Shown piece after piece: positions 1 to 5,111 of a stretch of DNA of 5,281 bases; position 1 is the first letter of the stretch; each line of letters starts with the position of its first letter. The translations under genes and the position numbers were made by a program. The DNA comes from an uncultured Pseudobdellovibrionaceae bacterium (lineage in GTDB: Bacteria; Bdellovibrionota; Bdellovibrionia; Bdellovibrionales; JAMPXM01), in contig CAKQVW010000219.1 of assembly GCA_934277865.1 (NCBI GenBank), forward strand, positions 1 through 5,281, given 5' to 3'. The notes under the pieces are model-generated. The model was given only the letters and a program-made list of their open reading frames with translations, was not told the DNA's origin and searched no databases.

Positions 1-522
1 AGCTTCGGCCGGGTGAAAACAAAACGCCCGCGCAAAAATAAAGTCATCACCATATGGAATCAGTCGCGCATCAAAAACTTCTCCGCGCGTGAAACCGATA
101 TTCACCTGAGATTCACGGATCGTGATCTCTTTTTCGATCATCAAATCCTGAACGGCGATATCTTTCCCCCGAAGACGCAAGTATTCGAACAGGCCATGCT
201 TCGTTTCCGCCAGACACTCGAAATAGATTCGTTCTTCGGGAGTCATATAAAAGTCATCGATCTCAAGAGCGAACTGCGCAGGAGACACCGAGCGCCCTTC
301 AAGGCGACGCGTGAAGAGGTACCAGTCCAAGAATTGCGTCATGCGCATTTCAAAGTGATCGGACTTCTCGTCCATGATCCCGGCATCTTGAAAGAACTCT
401 TTTTTCGCAGTCGCAACTTCGGCACGCCAAGACTCCGACGTGAAATGCAAAATCAAGCGGTCAATCAACGGTTCGAAATCGACGATTTCGGGTGTTGCCA
501 CAGGCGTGGTCTCTGCCGTCAT
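1..522 (-). CDS. Uncharacterised protein, translationally coupled to carA (3' end outside window)
   Basis: An open frame of 174 codons starts at ATG 522-520 and reaches the window edge with no stop, so the C-terminus is missing. I do not recognise the family. The visible part has no signal peptide or membrane segment and is rich in charged and aromatic residues, suggesting a soluble, mainly helical cytoplasmic protein. Notable stretches are FLDWYLFTRRLEGRSVSPAQ (about residues 64-83), then a helical part with MTPEERIYFECLAETKHGLFEYLRLRGKD region features, and a later acidic/basic stretch around VQDLMIEKEITIRESQ. No catalytic motif is obvious. The start is well supported: its ATG shares bases with the carA stop (ATGA overlap), and an AAGGA ribosome site lies 7 bases upstream. 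Co-translation with carA suggests linked expression, but a role in pyrimidine synthesis is only a guess. The reality of the gene is likely; its function is unknown. Confidence 0.82.
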   Translation of the reverse strand, partial: MTAETTPVATPEIVDFEPLIDRLILHFTSESWRAEVATAKKEFFQDAGIMDEKSDHFEMRMTQFLDWYLFTRRLEGRSVSPAQFALEIDDFYMTPEERIYFECLAETKHGLFEYLRLRGKDIAVQDLMIEKEITIRESQVNIGFTRGEVFDARLIPYGDDFIFARAFCFHPAEA

Positions 523-1589
523 CGCTGAATCCTTTCTACAAAGTAGTCAAAGAGCCGAACAGCCTCATGAGGCCCTGGGTGGCTCTCTGGATGATATTGA
601 ACACTGAAGCAAAGCTTACTGGGGCACTCGACACCTTCGACAGATCCATCATTCAGATTCACATGCGTCACGCGCACGTCAGATGGCAAAGTGGTCGCGT
701 CTACAGCATAGCCGTGATTCTGAGAAGTCACGTAAACCATGTTCAACAGTTCGTCGCGCACAGGGTGATTGCTTCCGCGGTGCCCAAAAGGAAGCTTGTA
801 GGTCTTTGCACCCAAAGCTAGCGACAGAATCTGGTGTCCCATACAGATACCAAACACAGGTTTCCAACCAAGCAGCGAACGAACCGTCTCCGGAGCTCCG
901 ACGACCGCACTCGGGTCACCAGGCCCGTTGGAGAGCATGATTCCGTCTGGATTCCAGGCTCGAATTTCATCGGCCGTCGCGCGCGACGGGAAAACCGCAA
1001 CTTCCGAAGCACGCGAGCAAAGTTCGCGCACGATGTTTTCCTTTGCCCCAAAGTCCATCATCGCGATGCGTGGACCATTTGGTTTCTGACCAGTGCGGAC
1101 TTCCAGGCTCCTGCGAGAAACAGCGTGCACCCAGTCCGTCTCACCTTGCTTTTTCTTCGCAATCAACTGCAGCGCCAGTTTGCGCGCCTGCTCTTCGTTG
1201 TCCGCCTTGACGATCGCACCCCAAGGTGTGCCGCCTTCACGAAGTCGCAAAACGATTTCGCGTGTGTCGAGATCAGAAAGAATCGGAATTCCACTTTCCG
1301 CAAGCTGGCGACGCCACGAAGAATCCCGCTCAGAGTGCTGAATCTCAACACTGATGAAACCTTCGATCCACATCTTGCTGGATTCCCAAGTGGCGCGATC
1401 GACCGCGTAGTTCCCCTGCATGGGAGCTGTCATCACCATAATCTGACCGTAATAAGATGGATCGGTCGCAATCTCTTCGTAGCCAGAGTGTGAAGTGTTG
1501 AAGACCACCTCTCCAGCATTGGAGTCACCGCCTCGAAACTCACCTTGGTAGGCCTCACCTGTCTCTAGAATCAAAAAGCCACGACTCAT
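519..1589 (-). CDS. carA: Carbamoyl-phosphate synthase small (glutamine amidotransferase) subunit
   Basis: CarA hydrolyses glutamine and passes ammonia to CarB for carbamoyl phosphate synthesis, feeding pyrimidines and arginine. Two domains are visible. The N-terminal CPSase small-chain domain (about residues 1-150) includes VVFNTSHSGYEEIATDPSYY and SDLDTREIVLRLREGG. The class I glutamine amidotransferase domain (about 172-356) includes LSNGPGDP (219-226), the nucleophile elbow FGICMGHQ with Cys249, SQNHGY (289-294), and QYHPESHPGP with His333 and Glu335, so the catalytic triad is complete. The length of 356 residues is slightly short of E. coli CarA. I chose ATG 1589-1587 over an in-frame upstream start at 1619 because MSRGFLILETG matches the family's usual N-terminus, an AGGTAGG ribosome site lies 6 bases before it, and the longer form would run into pyrB. 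It begins 7 bases after the pyrB stop. The frame following it is not carB. Confidence 0.97.
   Translation of the reverse strand: MSRGFLILETGEAYQGEFRGGDSNAGEVVFNTSHSGYEEIATDPSYYGQIMVMTAPMQGNYAVDRATWESSKMWIEGFISVEIQHSERDSSWRRQLAESGIPILSDLDTREIVLRLREGGTPWGAIVKADNEEQARKLALQLIAKKKQGETDWVHAVSRRSLEVRTGQKPNGPRIAMMDFGAKENIVRELCSRASEVAVFPSRATADEIRAWNPDGIMLSNGPGDPSAVVGAPETVRSLLGWKPVFGICMGHQILSLALGAKTYKLPFGHRGSNHPVRDELLNMVYVTSQNHGYAVDATTLPSDVRVTHVNLNDGSVEGVECPSKLCFSVQYHPESHPGPHEAVRLFDYFVERIQR
530..534 (-). promoter_or_regulatory. Ribosome binding site of the gene downstream of carA
   Basis: The minus strand reads AAGGA, 7 bases before ATG 522-520, and lies inside the last codons of carA. Together with the 4-base ATGA stop/start overlap it fixes the start of the unknown gene and indicates translational coupling to carA. 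Confidence 0.6.
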
Positions 1590-1595
1590 CGTTTG

Positions 1596-1602
1596 CCTAC
1601 CT
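1596..1602 (-). promoter_or_regulatory. Ribosome binding site of carA overlapping the pyrB stop codon
   Basis: The minus strand reads AGGTAGG, ending 6 bases before ATG 1589-1587. It contains the pyrB TAG stop (1599-1597), so ribosomes ending pyrB arrive on the carA start site. It decides the shorter carA start. Confidence 0.6.
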
Positions 1603-2571
1603 TTCTCCACCGATACCAAGTCCCAAAATCAGATCCAAGAGCGCGGCCCGAACAGTCACGCCGTTGGTCACCTGCGCCAGCACGCGGCTTCGAGCATCAC
1701 GCACGACTCCTGGTGCGAACTCGACGCCATGATTGATCGGCCCCGGATGCAAAATCACTGCGCCAGGCTTCATCATATCCATGCGCTTTTCGTTCAAACC
1801 ATAGCGATCGTGGTAGTCACTTGCGAACTCCAGATCGAGTTCTTTTGCCTCGTGACGCTCAAGCTGCACGCGAAGTCCCATCACCGCATCCGCCCATGGA
1901 AGACCTTCTTCAAGCGAATCGAAAAACTGAAGACCAAACTCGCGCGAAAGAGCTTCGCGCTGAGGCCCCTGCGGCATCATTTTCTCAGGCCCCGTCACGC
2001 CAATATTTGCGCCAAGCTTGGTGAGAACATCGAAGCCCGAACGCGCCACTCGGCTGTGTAACACATCCCCAAAGATCAAAACCTTTTTGGCTTTCAAGGT
2101 TTCCCATTCCGAGCGCAGTGTGTAGGCATCGAGCAAGCCCTGCGTCGGATGGGCCATCGTGCCGCTTCCAGCATTGATGACGGGGATCTCCAAAGTCGGC
2201 AGTAGCTCATCAAGCTCTCGTGAGGTTCCATAGCGCACGACGAGAATATCCGGCTTCATTGCGGCAAAGTTCAAAACCGTGTCGGTCAGCGTCTCGCCCT
2301 TGGAGAGCGAAGACCCAGCCGAAAGCTCCATCGTCAAAACTTGGCAGCCCAGCCGATATGCCGCCATCTGAAAACTCATACGAGTGCGCGTACTCGGCTC
2401 AAAGAAGAGACAGCACACGACAGGCTGACGCATAGGAAGAACCGTCTTGCGGGTTTCACGATCCGACGGATTTACCAATGGCGCGAGCGCATCGGCCTTT
2501 AAAAAGATTTCGTCGATGTCGTTACTAGAAAGTGTGCGGGTATCGAGAAGGGATCGACCCAAAATCGGCAT
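1597..2571 (-). CDS. pyrB: Aspartate carbamoyltransferase, catalytic subunit
   Basis: PyrB joins carbamoyl phosphate and L-aspartate to give N-carbamoyl-aspartate, the committed step of pyrimidine synthesis, in the cytoplasm. The protein has 324 residues, slightly longer than E. coli PyrB. The N-terminal carbamoyl-phosphate domain shows FFEPSTRTRMSF with the STRTR binding loop at 60-64, SKGETLTDT with Lys91 (the loop supplied to a neighbouring subunit), Arg113 and HPTQGLLD (141-148). The C-terminal aspartate domain shows GDVLHSRVARS (168-178), MGLRVQLER (231-239, Arg234) and HPGPINHGVEF (275-285). The SKGET lysine and GLRVQ loop distinguish it from ornithine carbamoyltransferase. The motif style is of the class without a recognisable PyrI regulatory chain nearby. 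No pyrI is present; carA follows at once. The only usable start is ATG 2571, which has no Shine-Dalgarno sequence, consistent with the possible leaderless promoter just upstream. An arginine common in the last motif (HPxPxNRG) is His here. Confidence 0.97.
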   Translation of the reverse strand: MPILGRSLLDTRTLSSNDIDEIFLKADALAPLVNPSDRETRKTVLPMRQPVVCCLFFEPSTRTRMSFQMAAYRLGCQVLTMELSAGSSLSKGETLTDTVLNFAAMKPDILVVRYGTSRELDELLPTLEIPVINAGSGTMAHPTQGLLDAYTLRSEWETLKAKKVLIFGDVLHSRVARSGFDVLTKLGANIGVTGPEKMMPQGPQREALSREFGLQFFDSLEEGLPWADAVMGLRVQLERHEAKELDLEFASDYHDRYGLNEKRMDMMKPGAVILHPGPINHGVEFAPGVVRDARSRVLAQVTNGVTVRAALLDLILGLGIGGER

Positions 2572-2579
2572 TAGGCTGA

Positions 2580-2609
2580 ATGGTAGAACCCGAGACTCGC
2601 TGGGGTCAA
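2580..2609 (-). promoter_or_regulatory. Possible sigma-70-type promoter ahead of pyrB
   Basis: In the 74-base gap between lepB-3 and pyrB the minus strand carries TTGACC (2609-2604; 5 of 6 matches to the -35 consensus), an 18-base spacer, and TACCAT (2585-2580; 4 of 6 matches to the -10 consensus). Transcription would start near 2573, only a few bases before the pyrB ATG at 2571, giving a leaderless or nearly leaderless message. The absence of any ribosome site before pyrB fits this. The -10 match is weak and I made this call by eye, so it is tentative. Confidence 0.35.
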
Positions 2610-2645
2610 GGTTTCCGGAGGCTTGAGCAAGGACTCTGAAATAGT

Positions 2646-3464
2646 TTATCGGACCCTGTGGAAGAGTCGATTCCAGCGAAATTTTCCGACCGGCTGCAAA
2701 GCCTCTTCGGCAGGCAACGGCAGCGACTGAGAAGCCGACAAGGACGAGGCCTCACTGGCATTTTTTCGAGTGTGCAGAGAAAGAGCAACCCACGCGATTC
2801 GACTTTCGATCGCGGACGCCGGGATCGCACCCCATTGCCGAGAATCTACACTTTCTGAGCGAAAATCACCCATCAAAAAGACTTCGCCGGGAGGCACAAT
2901 CAGAGGCGCCAAAAAGTCGGCCTCGATGGCATCTTTGCGCCTAATGACAACATGAGTCGAAGGTGAGCCCCCCTCCCGCGGCTGGGCTCTTGCCTCCAAC
3001 TGCACGTCAAGGTTCTCCAGGCCCGATAAGGCCTGGAGCCCGAGGCGGGCAGCCTCGGGCAAAGACCCAATTTCAATCGGATCGGAAGTCACGCCGGCCT
3101 CGTTCACTGAGACCTTTCCATTTTCCACCGACACCCGGTCTCCTGGAAGTGCAATCACTCGTTTTACATACAGAGCCGAGTCACCAGGGATTCGAAATGC
3201 CACAACATCCCCACGCTCTGGCAACCGCCCACCCCAAGTGGCATCGATCAGCGGCAGCCGAACGCCGTAGGACGTCTTCCAGCCGAGAATGAAATCGCCT
3301 GGGATCAACGTCGGAGCCATCGAGTCAGTCGGGACTCGATAAACGGCCACAAAAAACACTCGCAACACCACGGCCACCAGGACGGCAGCCAGAACTGCTT
3401 CCGTGAATTCTCCTAAGAAAGCACGTCGGTACTTTTTGATCAGCGAGCCGACATCATTCGACAT
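2646..3464 (-). CDS. lepB: Type I signal peptidase, third tandem copy (lepB-3), divergent
   Basis: This is an inner-membrane serine/lysine peptidase of family S26 that would cut signal peptides from exported proteins. A single hydrophobic anchor lies at about residues 21-42 after a basic tail (KKYRR), with the catalytic domain in the periplasm. The nucleophile is Ser48 in VPTDSMAPTLIPGD; the general base is Lys101 in YVKRVIALPGDRV; the late conserved box is MGDFRSESVDSR (198-209). The usual GDNR asparagine is Phe201, while the Ser, Asp and Arg that follow remain. The C-terminus RWNRLFHRV resembles lepB-1, but the cysteine pair of copies 1 and 2 is missing and a Ser/Ala/Pro-rich stretch stands there. 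A longer reading from 3572 is possible; I prefer ATG 3464 (272 residues) because a perfect AGGAGG lies 9 bases upstream and the upstream part is buried in lepB-2. It overlaps lepB-2 by 11 bases. Family certain; activity and substrates uncertain. Confidence 0.93.
   Translation of the reverse strand: MSNDVGSLIKKYRRAFLGEFTEAVLAAVLVAVVLRVFFVAVYRVPTDSMAPTLIPGDFILGWKTSYGVRLPLIDATWGGRLPERGDVVAFRIPGDSALYVKRVIALPGDRVSVENGKVSVNEAGVTSDPIEIGSLPEAARLGLQALSGLENLDVQLEARAQPREGGSPSTHVVIRRKDAIEADFLAPLIVPPGEVFLMGDFRSESVDSRQWGAIPASAIESRIAWVALSLHTRKNASEASSLSASQSLPLPAEEALQPVGKFRWNRLFHRVR
3015..3038. repeat. Perfect 9-bp inverted repeat (hairpin A) inside lepB-3
   Basis: CTCCAGGCC (3015-3023) and GGCCTGGAG (3030-3038) are exact reverse complements around a 6-base loop, CGATAA. 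It lies in the variable region between the catalytic lysine and the GDxR box of lepB-3, within codons for residues about 143-150. It abuts hairpin B, sharing base 3038. No T-run follows on either strand, so it is not an intrinsic terminator. Confidence 0.75.
3038..3060. repeat. Perfect 9-bp inverted repeat (hairpin B) inside lepB-3
   Basis: GCCCGAGGC (3038-3046) and GCCTCGGGC (3052-3060) are exact reverse complements around a 5-base loop, GGGCA. The stem is very G+C-rich. It covers codons for about residues 135-143 of lepB-3 and stands directly next to hairpin A. Together the two form a 46-base double stem-loop within coding DNA, which could be an in-frame palindromic element or an mRNA structure. 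Confidence 0.75.
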
Positions 3465-4251
3465 GCCCGGCGGCCTCCTGAAGGGTTTTTTCATCAAAAT
3501 CGCCAAACATTCGCGACCATCGAATTTCAGTGGGATCACAAACACGCGGGAGCCCAGCAAGCGAAGCCTCACAGCTGAGCCAAATTCCCTGAGCTCGCCC
3601 TAGGAGTTCATCGCGGTGAAGTGTTCCCCACTCACGTGTGTCGGCCGACTCATGCCGATTGTCTCCAAAGAGCGCAAGTTCCCCTTCGGGAACCGTCACC
3701 GCGTAAACCACAGGGTCAACATTGAGTTCGTCGCCTAGGCCATCGAAGATACGAGAAACTTGAATCACATGCGCCGAAGCTGGAGAACTCGGACTTTCCG
3801 GACAGGTTTCTTCCAACATCCTATAGCGGTCGGTCTCATTCAGCGTTTTGGTCGACATCACTGCTTCGTTGATTCGGATGCGGCCACTCTCCAAAAGTTC
3901 GACCGTGTCTCCCGGAAGACCCAGCACACGCTTGATCACAAATTGGCCATCGTGAGTTTTAGAGCGGAACACCACGACATCACAACGTTTCGGCAGATCA
4001 CGTTTCCACAGCCATTGACTGGTAAATGGCAAGCGCACGCCATAGGCAAACTTGTTGACGTAAATGTAGTCCAGGACCTTGAGAGTCGGAAGCATACTCC
4101 CCGACGGAATCACATACGGCTCAAAAAGCGCCCAGCGAAACGCTAGCAACACCACGACCGAAAGCAGAAACGAACTCACCGCCTGTCGCCACGTACCCTG
4201 CTGGTTGCGTGGCTCTCTTGCTGCTTTTTCGTTCTCTGTCGCCTGTGCCAC
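3454..4251 (-). CDS. lepB: Type I signal peptidase, second tandem copy (lepB-2)
   Basis: This S26 signal peptidase of 265 residues has one membrane anchor at about 24-45 (SSFLLSVVVLLAFRWALF) after a hydrophilic tail, with a periplasmic catalytic domain. The nucleophile is Ser52 in IPSGSMLPTL, the general base Lys107 in FVIKRVLGLPGD, and the late box FGDNRHESADTREWG (195-209) is intact except that the usual DSR is DTR. A Cys227/Cys238 pair (LSC, ten residues, C) is shared with lepB-1 and could form a periplasmic disulfide. The RWSRMF motif near the end matches the C-termini of copies 1 and 3, followed by an extra acidic tail. The stretch between Lys107 and the GDNR box is unlike that of the other copies, so substrate choice may differ. 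The start is GTG 4251-4249: a GCGGAG ribosome site ends 9 bases upstream and there is no ATG in a suitable place. It follows lepB-1 after 17 bases. Confidence 0.95.
   Translation of the reverse strand: MAQATENEKAAREPRNQQGTWRQAVSSFLLSVVVLLAFRWALFEPYVIPSGSMLPTLKVLDYIYVNKFAYGVRLPFTSQWLWKRDLPKRCDVVVFRSKTHDGQFVIKRVLGLPGDTVELLESGRIRINEAVMSTKTLNETDRYRMLEETCPESPSSPASAHVIQVSRIFDGLGDELNVDPVVYAVTVPEGELALFGDNRHESADTREWGTLHRDELLGRAQGIWLSCEASLAGLPRVCDPTEIRWSRMFGDFDEKTLQEAAGHVE
3474..3479 (-). promoter_or_regulatory. Ribosome binding site of lepB-3, inside the lepB-2 coding sequence
   Basis: A full-consensus AGGAGG on the minus strand ends 9 bases before ATG 3464-3462. It lies within the last codons of lepB-2 and is the strongest ribosome site in the window. 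It decides the start of lepB-3 against the in-frame upstream ATG codons at 3572 and 3494. Confidence 0.8.
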
Positions 4252-4260
4252 TTAAGATGT

Positions 4261-4264
4261 CTCC
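4261..4264 (-). promoter_or_regulatory. Ribosome binding site supporting the GTG start of lepB-2
   Basis: The minus strand reads GGAG (within GCGGAG), ending 9 bases before GTG 4251-4249. It lies in the 17-base gap just after the lepB-1 stop codon and supports the non-ATG start. Confidence 0.6.
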
Positions 4265-4268
4265 GCTT

Positions 4269-5108
4269 TTAATTCACCGAATGAAAAAGCCGGCGCCAGC
4301 GAATACTGGAAGGTGAACAGAGAAACTTCGCACTTTCCATCGTTCGATCGCATGACAGCCAAACAAACATCGCACGACCCAAAATGTTCTCCATCGGGAG
4401 AAAGGGAGATGATTGCCATCGACGGCTGTCGTGTGAGTTGTCGCGATTGTCACCCATCACAAAAAGATGTCCGTCAGGAACAACCCATGGGCCGGCAGAC
4501 CGACCATATCCACCGTCTTTCCGTAAAAGTACCGAGTGGGACTTGTCTCCAAGCTTTTCCGCAAAATGATCGTAATTGTTTTTTGAGTCAGTCGCGTAAA
4601 GCGGATTTTGAAAGTCCTCGTTCCCGAAATTGGGCGGAGACAACATCTCCCAATCGTCCTGATCACCTGGCTGAGTCATTTCGACAGGCTGATCGTTGAT
4701 GTAAAGGCGGCCGTTTTCATAAAGGATGCGATCCCCCGGAAGCCCAACGATGCGCTTGATGAAAAACGTCTCTTTATTTTCTGGATATTTGAAAACGACA
4801 ACCTCACCACGCGCGGGCTGCTTGAACTGCCACAGCCACTTTTCGGTGAAAGGAACACGTACTCCGTAGACAAGTTTATTCACGAAAATGTGGTCATGAA
4901 TCAGTAGCGAAGGAAGCATCGAAGCCGATGGGATCACGTAGGCCTCGATCAGCCCCCACCGAATCACCAACGCCAAAAGAATCGCGAAGATAAACGAACC
5001 ACCACCTTCGGTGAACTCACGAAATCGCGAACGAGGCCCATCGGACTTCGCGGCATCTGCCGATGTCGATTGTGGTTTCTGATTCTCGTCGCCGGTTTCG
5101 TTCGCCAT
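4269..5108 (-). CDS. lepB: Type I signal peptidase, first tandem copy (lepB-1), most canonical
   Basis: This S26 signal peptidase of 279 residues would remove signal peptides from Sec- and Tat-exported proteins on the periplasmic face of the inner membrane. A charged cytoplasmic tail of about 35 residues (ending RSRFREFTEGG) precedes one membrane anchor at about 38-58 (FIFAILLALVIRWGLIEAYV); E. coli LepB has two. The nucleophile is Ser63 in IPSASMLPSL, the general base Lys118 in FFIKRIVGLPGDR, and the complete box MGDNRDNSHDSRRW lies at 218-231. Cys253 and Cys264 form a candidate disulfide pair, as in lepB-2. The C-terminus is RWRRLFHSVN. The ATG at 5108 has a GGAAG ribosome site 8 bases upstream, inside the end of lepA, and follows the lepA stop after only 3 bases. 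The lepA-lepB order is the classic arrangement known from E. coli. Of the three copies this is the likeliest main signal peptidase. Confidence 0.97.
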   Translation of the reverse strand: MANETGDENQKPQSTSADAAKSDGPRSRFREFTEGGGSFIFAILLALVIRWGLIEAYVIPSASMLPSLLIHDHIFVNKLVYGVRVPFTEKWLWQFKQPARGEVVVFKYPENKETFFIKRIVGLPGDRILYENGRLYINDQPVEMTQPGDQDDWEMLSPPNFGNEDFQNPLYATDSKNNYDHFAEKLGDKSHSVLLRKDGGYGRSAGPWVVPDGHLFVMGDNRDNSHDSRRWQSSPFLPMENILGRAMFVWLSCDRTMESAKFLCSPSSIRWRRLFHSVN

Positions 5109-5111
5109 AGC

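Noticed and set aside
13..528. Long plus-strand open frame (171 codons) opposite the unknown gene
   Set aside because: It is the antisense shadow of a minus-strand frame that has a good ribosome site and an ATGA overlap with carA; the plus-strand product is basic and low in recognisable motifs.
834..1493. Plus-strand open frame of 219 codons opposite carA
   Set aside because: carA on the other strand is certain from its motifs, and the antisense product is Arg/Thr-rich without any family feature or ribosome site.
1590..1619. Ten-residue N-terminal extension of carA
   Set aside because: It would overlap the end of pyrB, has no ribosome site, and is absent from the usual CarA N-terminus.
2606..2626. 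TCAAG / CTTGA inverted repeat in the lepB-3 to pyrB gap as a terminator or attenuator
   Set aside because: Only 5 bp of stem with an 11-base loop and no T-run; likely chance.
3015..3060. The double hairpin as a transcription terminator
   Set aside because: No T-run follows the stems on either strand and they lie in the middle of a coding sequence, so an intrinsic terminator is not supported.
2963..3292. Plus-strand open frame of 109 codons opposite lepB-3
   Set aside because: Pro/Arg-rich antisense shadow; lepB-3 has catalytic motifs on the minus strand across the same bases.
3465..3572. N-terminal extension of lepB-3 from the upstream ATG
   Set aside because: No ribosome site, no membrane-protein character, and it lies wholly within lepB-2 in another frame; the AGGAGG before 3464 gives a better start.
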